This document shows, piece after piece, positions 9,407 through 17,036 of a stretch of DNA of 64,000 bases. The notes beneath the pieces are model-generated. The model did no database searches, was not told the origin of the DNA, and saw only the letters and a list, made by a program, of their open reading frames with translations. Origin of the DNA: Sphingomonas montana (GTDB taxonomy: Bacteria; Pseudomonadota; Alphaproteobacteria; Sphingomonadales; Sphingomonadaceae); contig NZ_KV887144.1 of NCBI RefSeq assembly GCF_001956315.1, positions 263,272 through 327,271 of the forward strand. Direction: 5' to 3'. Each line of letters begins with the position of its first letter. Position 1 is the stretch's first letter. The position numbers and the translations under genes are program-made.

Positions 9407-11482
9407 TCAGGCGTCTCCCAATGTGACGGCCATGCCGCAGCGCGCCGATTCCACGACCGCCAGCGCCAGGCGGTGCGTTTCAACCGCATCGCCGTAAGGG
9501 CAGCGGATGCGGTTCTCGCCGCCCTGCACCGCGTCGATGAAGTCGCGGTCCTCGCGCCAGACCGGGTCGCCCTCGGCCCCGCGCACCGGGCGGCCGTGGC
9601 CGGTATCGATCATGACGTCGCGGTCGGTCAGTTCGATCGCGAACCCGTCGCCGAAGATATGCAGGCCGACCCGGTGGTTCCATTTCAGCAGGCAGGTCGA
9701 GGCAAAATTCGCCACCGCGCCGGACCGGAACAGCAGGCTGGCGGTGCTGACCGTCGGCACGTCGAGGCCCGGAAACTCCGGCCGGTCCAGATGCCCCGCC
9801 AGCCCGTAGGCGCGGGTGACGTCACCCGCGAGATAGCGCGCCAGATCGAGCAGATGGGTGGTCTGTTCAACCATCTGCCCGCCGGACTGGTCCGCGTGCC
9901 ACCACCAGACCGGCGGCGGCGTCGAATCGAGCCAATAGCCCGACATCAGCCGCGCCGGATTGCGCGCCAGCATCGCGCGGACCTCGTCCACCGTATCTAG
10001 ATAACGCCAGTGATAGCCGACCGCGGTCACGACACCGCGCTCGGCAACCTCCGCGGCGATCGCGTCCGCCGTCGCGATATCCAGCGCGACGGGTTTTTCG
10101 ACAAAGAATGGCAGTCCCTTGGCCAGGACCGCCCGTTCGGGCGCGCCGTGCGCGAAGGGCGGCACGCAGATATAGACGGCGTCGAGCGGCACGGCATCCA
10201 GCATCTCAGCGGCGTCGTCGAACGCGCGCGCGCCGAACCGGGCGGCCGCATCGGTCGCGCGGACTAGGTCAGGATCGCACACCGCCACGATCGCGACATC
10301 GTCGAACGTTTCCAGCACGCCGAAATGGCGATGCGCGATGCCGCCTGCCCCGATGAAGCCGATCCGGGTCTTCTGCATGCTGTTTCCTTCGGTTCGGGGC
10401 AGGCCCTGATAACATTCGACGGTCTCGGCGATCATGCGGTCGGCGCGGTAGTGCGCGGCATGATGGTCGCGCGCCGCCGCCGCGACCGTTGTGCGCACGT
10501 CCGGGTCGGACAGCGCATCGCAAATCGCGGCGGCCAGCGGTCCGGCCGCCGCTTCGGCCAGCCAGCCGGTCCGGCCGGGCAGGATCACCTCCGCCGTGCC
10601 CAGCGTCGCGGTCGCGGCCACGGGCAGGCCGGATGCCATCGCCTCCAGCACGACCAGCGGCAGACCTTCGAACCGCGACGGCAGGACGAGCAGGTCGGCC
10701 GCCGCCATCAGGTTTGGAACGTCGTCGCGCCGCCCCAGCATCCGCACCCGGCCCGCCAGCCCGCGCGCCGCCACCGCCCGCGCGATCGGGGACAGCAACG
10801 GCCCTTCGCCGACCAGCAGCACGACCAGATCGGGATGCGCGCGGATCACATACGGCAACGCGTCGAGTAGCAGGTCATGCCCCTTCTGGGCCGCGAACCG
10901 GGCGACCATCAGCAGGACGGGCGCATCGCCGATGCCGAACCGCTGCCGCATCGCTGTGCGATCCCGCGTCGCTGGGACGGCGTCGATGCCGTTGCGGATC
11001 ACGGTCAGCAGGTCCGGCCGCACGCCCGCGGCGCGGTGGCTGTCCGCCACGCCGTCCGATACGCAGATCAGCCGGTCGATCATGTCCAGGCCGGCATCGT
11101 GCGCCGCACGCTGATCCGCATCGGTCAGCAGATAAGGCAGATGTTCGGTCCGCACGACCGCGCCGACGCCCGCATCACGCGCGGCGGCGGCAAGGCCGTG
11201 GCCCTCCCACCCAATTCCGGCATGGACATGGACGATATCATAGCCGCCATGCGCGATCCGGCGACGCAGTCCGGCGGCATCCGGCGCGTCGGACGCGATA
11301 ACGCCCAGCCCGCGGCGGACCGCATCGGCCAGCAGCGGACTGCCCTCCGGTGCGCCGACGACGATGTCCATCGACGCGGCCATGCCGCTCGCCAGCGTCA
11401 GCATGTGACAGCCGACGCCCGACGGATCGCGGCTGTCGGTCATCAGGCACACCCGCAGGCGCGCACCCTCCCCGCCGTGCAC
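9407..11482 (-). CDS. Fusion: GT4 glycosyltransferase plus Gfo/Idh/MocA oxidoreductase
   Basis: Residues 1-365 form a GT-B family-4 glycosyltransferase (GCHMLTLASGMA near the N-terminus, LMVARFAAQKGHDLLLDAL and SRFEGLPLVVLEAMASGLPV in the C-terminal half). Residues 369-691 form a Gfo/Idh/MocA oxidoreductase with the NAD(P) motif RIGFIGAGGIAHRHFG, the conserved EKP triad (FFVEKPVALD) and the substrate-binding domain. Met369 is preceded by AAGGA six bases upstream, so the oxidoreductase could also be made separately by internal initiation. Members of the family oxidise or epimerise nucleotide sugars. The gene lies 5 bp downstream of the GT/UGM fusion. The frame is intact across the junction, so this is a true fusion or two in-frame cistrons without a stop. 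Confidence 0.87.
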   Translation of the reverse strand: MHGGEGARLRVCLMTDSRDPSGVGCHMLTLASGMAASMDIVVGAPEGSPLLADAVRRGLGVIASDAPDAAGLRRRIAHGGYDIVHVHAGIGWEGHGLAAAARDAGVGAVVRTEHLPYLLTDADQRAAHDAGLDMIDRLICVSDGVADSHRAAGVRPDLLTVIRNGIDAVPATRDRTAMRQRFGIGDAPVLLMVARFAAQKGHDLLLDALPYVIRAHPDLVVLLVGEGPLLSPIARAVAARGLAGRVRMLGRRDDVPNLMAAADLLVLPSRFEGLPLVVLEAMASGLPVAATATLGTAEVILPGRTGWLAEAAAGPLAAAICDALSDPDVRTTVAAAARDHHAAHYRADRMIAETVECYQGLPRTEGNSMQKTRIGFIGAGGIAHRHFGVLETFDDVAIVAVCDPDLVRATDAAARFGARAFDDAAEMLDAVPLDAVYICVPPFAHGAPERAVLAKGLPFFVEKPVALDIATADAIAAEVAERGVVTAVGYHWRYLDTVDEVRAMLARNPARLMSGYWLDSTPPPVWWWHADQSGGQMVEQTTHLLDLARYLAGDVTRAYGLAGHLDRPEFPGLDVPTVSTASLLFRSGAVANFASTCLLKWNHRVGLHIFGDGFAIELTDRDVMIDTGHGRPVRGAEGDPVWREDRDFIDAVQGGENRIRCPYGDAVETHRLALAVVESARCGMAVTLGDA
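10376..10390 (-). promoter_or_regulatory. Possible internal ribosome binding site and start inside the GT/oxidoreductase fusion
   Basis: On the minus strand AAGGA lies six bases before the ATG at 10378, which starts MQKTRIGFIG, exactly where a stand-alone Gfo/Idh/MocA protein would begin. It is a better match to a Shine-Dalgarno sequence than many true starts in the window. It may mark a recent gene fusion or a dual-start gene. Confidence 0.45.
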
Positions 11483-11487
11483 GCCGG

Positions 11488-13848
11488 TCAGGACTCGACC
11501 AGCGCGCGCTGCGGCGCGATCCGGTCGCCCAGTCGGCGGTATGTTGCCAGCGCCTGCCCCACCACCTGATCCATATTATAGTAGCGATAGGTCGCCAGCC
11601 GCCCGACGAAACTGACGTCCGTCAGCGTATCGGCCAACGCCTCGTAGCGCTTGTACAGCGCCTGGTTGTCGGCGCGCGGAATCGGATAATAGGGATCGCC
11701 GTGCGCGTCCGAATATTCGTAGCTGATGCTCGTGCGCGCATGCACCTGGCCGGTCAGATGTTTATATTCGGTGATCCGCGTGTGCGGCGTTGCCTCGTCC
11801 GGATAGTTCACGACCGCCACCGGCTGATATCGTTCGAGATCATGGGTTTCGTGGCGGAACTTCAGACAGCGATAGGGAAGCGGCCCGAACCGCTGGTCGA
11901 AATATTCGTCCACCGGCCCGGTGAAGATCGTGTGGCCGACGCTGACCCGGGCGGCCACGTCGCGGTGGTCGGTCGCCAGTTCGATATCGATCAGCGGATG
12001 ATCGAGCATCGCCTCGAACATCGCGGTGTAACCGGCGGCCGGCATCGCCTGGAACGTATCGAGGAAATAGCGGTCGTCGGTGGTGGTGCGGGTCGGCACG
12101 CGCGCCGTGACGGACCGGTCCAGTTCCGACGGATCCAGTCCCCACTGCTTGCGCGTATAGCCACGGAAGAAGGTTTCGTAGAGCTGGTGGCCTACCGCTG
12201 CGACCACCACGTCCTCCGATGTTCGGATATCGGCACGCGGTTCCGCCCGCGCTGCCAGGAACGCCGCGGCCTGCGCCTCGTCCTTCAGGTCCAGATCATA
12301 GAGGTCGTTCAGCGTCGTGCGGTTGATCGGCACCGGCAGCAGCTTGGATCCGACGCTGGCCAGCACGCGGTGCTCGTAGGGCCGCCATTTGGTGAAGCGC
12401 GACAGATAGGCGACGATCTCTTCGCTGTTGGTGTGAAAGATGTGCGGGCCGTAGCGATGGACCAGGATGCCGGCGGCATCATGATGATCATACGCATTGC
12501 CGGCGACATGGTCGCGCCGGTCGATCAGCAGCACGCGCTTGCCCGACCCGGCCGCCAGCCGCTCGGCCAGCACCGCGCCGGCGAAGCCCGCGCCGACGAC
12601 CAGCACGTCATAGTCAGGCCGCCGGACGCCCGGCCGGATCGCGGCGGAGGGGTCAATTGCGGGAACGGGCGCTGGCACGGGGACCCTTGCCGTATCCATC
12701 GCGGTTTCCAGCAAGGCGCGCATGTCCGCGAACGTCCGGTCCCACGACATCGTCGCGATCAGTCCGTCCGCCGCGTCCAGCCACGCGCCACCGCGCGGCA
12801 GAGCGAGCGCGGCGGCACAGGCCGCCACGAACGCATCGGCATCGGCGGCGATCGCGACGCCGTCCAGCCCGCCATAGGTCGCCTGCACGTCGACGATCGG
12901 GGTGGATACCACCGGCCTGCCGGCGGCAAGATATTCCGGGGTCTTGGTCGGGCTGATGAACCGCGTCGCCGCATTGATGGCGAACGGCATCAGCGCCACG
13001 TCCCAGCCGGACAGATAGGCGGGCAGCGCCGCATAATCGCGCGCGCCCAGCCAGTGGATGTTCGGTCGGCGCGGCAGGTCCCGTTCGTCGATCTTCACGA
13101 CGGGGCCGATCATCACGATCGACCAGTCCGGCCGCGCCGCCGCGACCGCGTCGATCAGCGCGAGGTCGATCCGCTCGTCGATGACGCCGTAGAAACCGAG
13201 CTTCGGGCCTGCGATCTCGCGCTGGTCCGCCGGTTCGCCGCCATGGCCCCGCGCCGCCCGAAAATGCGCGGTATCGACCGCGGACGGGAACGGGTGGACA
13301 TTGGCATGGCCGGCGCGCTTCGCCTCGTACAGGCTCTGTCCGCCGGTGAACATCACGTCCGCGCGCGCCATCAGCGCAGCCTCCTGCGCATGCAACGCGG
13401 GATCGGCGAAGCGGAACGCCGACAGTTCGTCCATACAGTCATAGACGGTCGCGGCGACCGCGACATGCTGCGCGAAACCGAACATCATCGGGGTATAGAA
13501 CCAGGCGATCGGCGGCTGGGCCAGCGTGTTGGCCACGAACATGTCGAGCAGGTCGCGCAGACCGGCCTGGACGGCTTCCGCGTCCCACCAATGCGGCAGG
13601 CGCGGGCGCAACGCGATCACGCCGTCCTCTGGAAAGGGGTGATGCTCCAGATAGGGCAGCGGGTGATCGCAGCCGATCGGCTCTTCCCAGAAAAAGACCG
13701 GCGTTTCCACCGCAAACCGTCGCATCAGATGTTGCGGGCGTTGCGTGACGAAGTCCCACCGCAAGTGGGAAAAGCAGACGACCGGCGGCGTGCCTCTGGT
13801 TAACTGCCCGAATTCGGCAGCGGTATGGGACCGACTGAATCGTTGCAC
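11488..13848 (-). CDS. Fusion: glycosyltransferase plus UDP-galactopyranose mutase
   Basis: The 786-residue protein starts at a GTG (13848) with GGAG six bases upstream. Residues 1-400 are a GT-B glycosyltransferase (RWDFVTQRPQHLMRRF near the start, TPEYLAAGRPVVSTPI in the donor domain). Residues about 412-786 are a UDP-galactopyranose mutase: FAD motif VLVVGAGFAGAVLAERLA, HRYGPHIFHTN, the RTTTDDRYFLDTFQ region, and C-terminal EYKHLTGQ and FVGRLATYRYYNMDQVV. The mutase converts UDP-galactopyranose to UDP-galactofuranose, so the operon probably builds a galactofuranose-containing surface polysaccharide or glycolipid, and the fused transferase may use the product directly. N-terminal GT fusions to Glf are known in some bacteria; substrate is inferred. 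The next gene starts 5 bp downstream. Confidence 0.9.
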   Translation of the reverse strand: MQRFSRSHTAAEFGQLTRGTPPVVCFSHLRWDFVTQRPQHLMRRFAVETPVFFWEEPIGCDHPLPYLEHHPFPEDGVIALRPRLPHWWDAEAVQAGLRDLLDMFVANTLAQPPIAWFYTPMMFGFAQHVAVAATVYDCMDELSAFRFADPALHAQEAALMARADVMFTGGQSLYEAKRAGHANVHPFPSAVDTAHFRAARGHGGEPADQREIAGPKLGFYGVIDERIDLALIDAVAAARPDWSIVMIGPVVKIDERDLPRRPNIHWLGARDYAALPAYLSGWDVALMPFAINAATRFISPTKTPEYLAAGRPVVSTPIVDVQATYGGLDGVAIAADADAFVAACAAALALPRGGAWLDAADGLIATMSWDRTFADMRALLETAMDTARVPVPAPVPAIDPSAAIRPGVRRPDYDVLVVGAGFAGAVLAERLAAGSGKRVLLIDRRDHVAGNAYDHHDAAGILVHRYGPHIFHTNSEEIVAYLSRFTKWRPYEHRVLASVGSKLLPVPINRTTLNDLYDLDLKDEAQAAAFLAARAEPRADIRTSEDVVVAAVGHQLYETFFRGYTRKQWGLDPSELDRSVTARVPTRTTTDDRYFLDTFQAMPAAGYTAMFEAMLDHPLIDIELATDHRDVAARVSVGHTIFTGPVDEYFDQRFGPLPYRCLKFRHETHDLERYQPVAVVNYPDEATPHTRITEYKHLTGQVHARTSISYEYSDAHGDPYYPIPRADNQALYKRYEALADTLTDVSFVGRLATYRYYNMDQVVGQALATYRRLGDRIAPQRALVES

Positions 13849-13921
13849 GCAAAACTCCGGTTGGAGACAGGATCGTAACCTTAATCTCGTCTAATCGATC
13901 CGCCCGACCGCTCCGCTAACC

Positions 13922-15154
13922 TCAATCAGCCCTCCGCTTTTTTGCACGCGCCGCCGCGACCGCCCCCGCAATGCGTCGGACGGAGTGCGGCCAGGTCCAG
14001 CGCGCCAGCACGGCGTCGCGCGGGTGCAGCGTGTCCGCACGGGCGAGCAAGTCTACGATGCCCTGCGCGAACCCATCGGCAGACGCGACCGCACCGGTTT
14101 CGGGCAGAACGAACTGCAACCCGCATGACAGCGCTTCATTGGCCAGCACCGGCAGCCCAGCGAGCATATATTCGGTCAGGATCGCGGGCGCGCCGTCGTC
14201 GATACCGCACACGACGCCGATCCGCGCACTGTTCATCAGCCGGTTGACCGCATCGAACGGCACTCCGGGCGGGCCGATGAAATCGACCGACAGGCCATCG
14301 GCCGCCGCACGGTCGCGCAGCATCTCCGCCATCTCGCCATAACCGAACACGCACAGCGCCCGCACCGACCGCGGCAGCTGGGCCAGCGCATCGAACAGGA
14401 TATCGTGGCGCTTGTAGGGTTGCGCCGCCGCGACGTAGATCAGGTCGTACGGCTTGTCCGTACCCAGCGGGCGGAACTGGTCGATCGCCGCGAACTCCGG
14501 ACCGACCGGCAGGATCAGTGTCGCGACGCCCGGCGCGCGGGCGGCAACGACGTCCGACTGCCACTGCGCCCCGGTCAGGATCAGGTCGAACCGCTGGGCC
14601 AGCGCATCCGGGATCCGCAGGGCCGGCGCGTCGATCGAATTGTAGATCAGCACGCTGCCCGCGCACGCATCGAGGATCGCGGCATCCACGCCCAGCCCGA
14701 ACACGATCAATATGTCCGGCGCGCCATGTTCGGCCAGATGCGCCAGCATCGCATCCGACGCGATCGGTGCCGCGGGGCCGGACGCCCGGAACGTGCGCCG
14801 CACCAGCAGCGGCGATGCGGTGGCGATCCGGGCATCGCCACGACCCGTCCGATGGTGCCAGATCTCGGCGCGGTCGACGATCCCCGCCTTCACCAGCGCC
14901 AGCGGCAGCCGTTCCAGATAGCCGCCCTCCACCACCAGCCGGTCGCGCGCGTCGGGCATGATGCCGCCGGCATCGTTGTCGGCGACCGGGCCGCAGGGCA
15001 AGTCGGCGGGCGCATCGCCCGCTTCCATCCGGTCGCCGATCACGATGACGGTGGGCACCGCCCGCCGCGGATAGGGTGCGCGCACCAGATGCGGGGTCGC
15101 GCGGTCCGCGGCATCCGGCGACCGTGCGGCCCCGGTCGATGATATCTCGCTCAT
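13922..15154 (-). CDS. Glycosyltransferase (GT-B, family 4-like)
   Basis: The 410-residue call starts at the ATG 15154 (MSEISSTG); an alternative ATG lies at 15166. The frame stays open another 900 bp upstream, but that part runs across the divergent DUF2945 gene and into the 3' end of the GH53 gene, with no family resemblance, so it is left out. The C-terminal half has the GT4 donor-site pattern: YVAAAQPYKRHDILFDAL, VCVFGYGE-like strand, and APAILTEYMLAGLPVLANEA. No signal peptide is present. It lies 73 bp upstream of the GT/UGM fusion on the same strand and is probably the first gene of the polysaccharide operon. The acceptor and donor sugars cannot be read from the sequence. Confidence 0.8.
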   Translation of the reverse strand: MSEISSTGAARSPDAADRATPHLVRAPYPRRAVPTVIVIGDRMEAGDAPADLPCGPVADNDAGGIMPDARDRLVVEGGYLERLPLALVKAGIVDRAEIWHHRTGRGDARIATASPLLVRRTFRASGPAAPIASDAMLAHLAEHGAPDILIVFGLGVDAAILDACAGSVLIYNSIDAPALRIPDALAQRFDLILTGAQWQSDVVAARAPGVATLILPVGPEFAAIDQFRPLGTDKPYDLIYVAAAQPYKRHDILFDALAQLPRSVRALCVFGYGEMAEMLRDRAAADGLSVDFIGPPGVPFDAVNRLMNSARIGVVCGIDDGAPAILTEYMLAGLPVLANEALSCGLQFVLPETGAVASADGFAQGIVDLLARADTLHPRDAVLARWTWPHSVRRIAGAVAAARAKKRRAD

Positions 15155-15269
15155 CGCCACAGGCATAAGCGGCCGGCCCGCGCATGAACATCGCTTTTCC
15201 AGGGGCCCGTCCTGCGCCAAGGCAACTCCCGCCGCGCACGGGGGTTGGGTCGGACAGAAGGAGCATGAC

Positions 15270-15476
15270 ATGACCCAGAACCCCAAGATCGGCAGTAAAG
15301 TCAGCTGGAACAGCCATGGCGGTGAGGCGCACGGCAAGGTCGTCGAGAAGGTGACCGAACCAACCGAGATCAAAGGCCACAAGGTCGCAGCGACGAAGGA
15401 CGAGCCGCAGTTCATCGTCGAGACCGAAGACGGCAAGCGCGCTGCGCACAAGCCGGATGCGCTGCACAAGGACTGA
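15270..15476 (+). CDS. DUF2945 / HVA1-type Tudor-like small protein
   Basis: This 68-residue protein begins with an ATG at 15270 preceded by AAGGAG at six bases. The sequence is hydrophilic with the pattern of the DUF2945 family (IGSKVSWNSHGGEAHGKV, then EPQFIVETEDGKRAAHKP), predicted to fold as a small SH3/Tudor-like barrel. Family length is normally 65-75 residues, so it is full length. The function is unknown; homologues are common in alphaproteobacteria and fungi, and the name 'hypervirulence associated' comes from the fungal members. It is divergent from the GT gene and not obviously part of an operon. Confidence 0.85.
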   Translation: MTQNPKIGSKVSWNSHGGEAHGKVVEKVTEPTEIKGHKVAATKDEPQFIVETEDGKRAAHKPDALHKD

Positions 15477-15794
15477 GCGGAGCCGCCTGACGGGCCCGGA
15501 AATGATGCCCTACAGTGCTGTGGTATGGCGGCCGGTCCGGCGCGCACTGCCTTGCGCCCGTTCAAAGTCGGCGATCCGGCAAGCGTTGACGATCCCGACC
15601 GGTCGCCCCCACAGCGGACGTCGATCAAGCCTTTGCGCTGGACGGTGCCGCGCGCCGGATGGAACTGGACCGTATCCTGCGCTCCCTCACCGGTGCGCCG
15701 GTTCGCCGACATACTCAGCCTGATGATCGGTCGTGCCGTAAGCCCGCACGATACCTCCCTTGAGTAAGACAAGGTAGTTGAGCGGCGTTCCCAA
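15477..15794. other. Intergenic stretch with a possible coding relic
   Basis: No recognisable gene. A short plus-strand frame of about 60 codons ending with a TGA near 15763 contains a helix-like stretch (VDQAFALDGAARRMELDRI) that looks protein-like, but it has no start codon with a ribosome binding site and no family I recognise. It may be the tail of a decayed gene. A plus-strand 80-codon frame from 15525 is compositionally unconvincing. Confidence 0.3.
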
Positions 15795-17036
15795 CTATAG
15801 CCCGTAGTCCCTTGCCATCTGGCGATATTCGGCAAGGCGGGCATTGGCGACATAGTCCCCGCCCTCGCCGATCGGGCCGGTCTTCGGCGCGGCTGGTTTC
15901 GGCTTCGGGCCGGTCGCCAGGACCGCCCCCGGTGCTTCCGCCGCGTTCGCGCCTTGCGACAGAAGGTCGGGCTTGGCCCCGCCGCCGGCATCGACGCCGC
16001 CCCGGTCGAACAGCGCCTCCTGGTGGCGGATCGGTTCCCAGATGAAGGTGCCCCACCCGCGTCGATCGGGCAGCGCATGGACCAGATCGTTGATGTAGCG
16101 TTTGCGGCTCGAATATTCCGCGACGAGCAGCCCCTTCGATGGATAGCGCTTGATGAAGTTCTCGAACGTGCGCTGCCAGTCGCCCTGCGCGACCTGTTGA
16201 TAGCAGGACAGCCCGATCACGTCGAAATCGACGTTACGGGCGACCAGTGCGTCGGTCCACTCGCGCACGATCGCCCAGTGGCGACCGAGATGGTTATGGA
16301 CCTGGATCAGCACGTCCGGTTCCGCGACCCGCGCGCCCGCGATCCCGGCCCGCAGCAATGCCGCCAGCGCGTCGAACCCGCCCACCGCGCCGGTATCGCG
16401 GTGGTTCGCATCTGTCACCGGATTGCCGGTCAGGGTCTTCAATGCCACCTGGCCGCGCGGCCACAGCATGCCGAACGTGATCTCGTTGCCGATCACGACC
16501 ATGTCGACCGGCGCGCCGCCCGCCCGCATCGCGCGGAGCGTGTCGCGCGTGTGCGCCTCCACCGCCCGCGTCAGCCCGGGCAGGTCGCGCGCCGCCCATG
16601 CGGCCGGTACGCCCTGATGCTCCGGATCGGCCCAAGTGTCGGAATAATGCAGGCTGAGTGCCAGCCCCATGCCCGCCGCCCGCACGCGCCGGCCCAGTTT
16701 CACGGTCTGCGCAAGTCCGCTCCATGCCCGGTCCGGTTCACGCGCCGAATAGCCGCGCGCCGGGTCCACGAACATCCGCAGGCGGATATAGTTGAACCCA
16801 GCGTTCTTCAGCAGAGCGATCGGATCGCGCTGCACGCCGCCTTCGAAATAGCGCGCACCGGCCGCCTCGTCCTCGGGTATCCACGATATGTCGGCACCCA
16901 GCATATAGGGACCGGGCCGCCCGCCCGTCGCGGCGCGCGCCGGCGTACGGGCGGCCAGCGGCGTCGTCGCAAGCGCCGGCAGGGCCAGCAATCCCAGCGC
17001 GTCCCGCCGCCGCACCATTTCCGAAGGCGACGTCAC
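15795..17036 (-). CDS. GH53 endo-beta-1,4-galactanase
   Basis: The 413-residue enzyme starts at a GTG (17036) that overlaps the TBDR stop (GTGA), with an ATG seven codons in as alternative. A twin-arginine-like signal (RRRDALGLLALPALA) directs export. The TIM-barrel has GH53 landmarks: MLGADISWIPEDE, YIRLRMFVDP, LSLHYSDTWADP, acid/base E185 (VVIGNEITFG) and nucleophile E307 (LVAEYSS). GH53 enzymes cleave beta-1,4-galactan, the side chain of type I arabinogalactan and pectin. A proline/alanine-rich insertion (about 365-385) precedes a short C-terminal tail. Coupling with the upstream TBDR makes a two-gene galactan uptake and degradation unit. A beta-galactosidase to finish the job is not adjacent, although a truncated one lies near 38.5 kb. 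Confidence 0.92.
   Translation of the reverse strand: MTSPSEMVRRRDALGLLALPALATTPLAARTPARAATGGRPGPYMLGADISWIPEDEAAGARYFEGGVQRDPIALLKNAGFNYIRLRMFVDPARGYSAREPDRAWSGLAQTVKLGRRVRAAGMGLALSLHYSDTWADPEHQGVPAAWAARDLPGLTRAVEAHTRDTLRAMRAGGAPVDMVVIGNEITFGMLWPRGQVALKTLTGNPVTDANHRDTGAVGGFDALAALLRAGIAGARVAEPDVLIQVHNHLGRHWAIVREWTDALVARNVDFDVIGLSCYQQVAQGDWQRTFENFIKRYPSKGLLVAEYSSRKRYINDLVHALPDRRGWGTFIWEPIRHQEALFDRGGVDAGGGAKPDLLSQGANAAEAPGAVLATGPKPKPAAPKTGPIGEGGDYVANARLAEYRQMARDYGL

Noticed and set aside
8195-10000. Plus-strand frame opposite the dehydrogenase and oxidoreductase genes
   Set aside because: No recognisable domain and clear dehydrogenase motifs on the other strand.
11350-13803. Long plus-strand frame opposite the GT/UGM fusion
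   Set aside because: Arginine-, histidine- and glutamine-rich translation typical of antisense in GC-rich DNA; the minus strand has the mutase and GT motifs.
15155-16078. N-terminal extension of the stand-alone GT
   Set aside because: It runs across the divergent DUF2945 gene and into the 3' end of the GH53 gene; no GT homology and no ribosome binding site.
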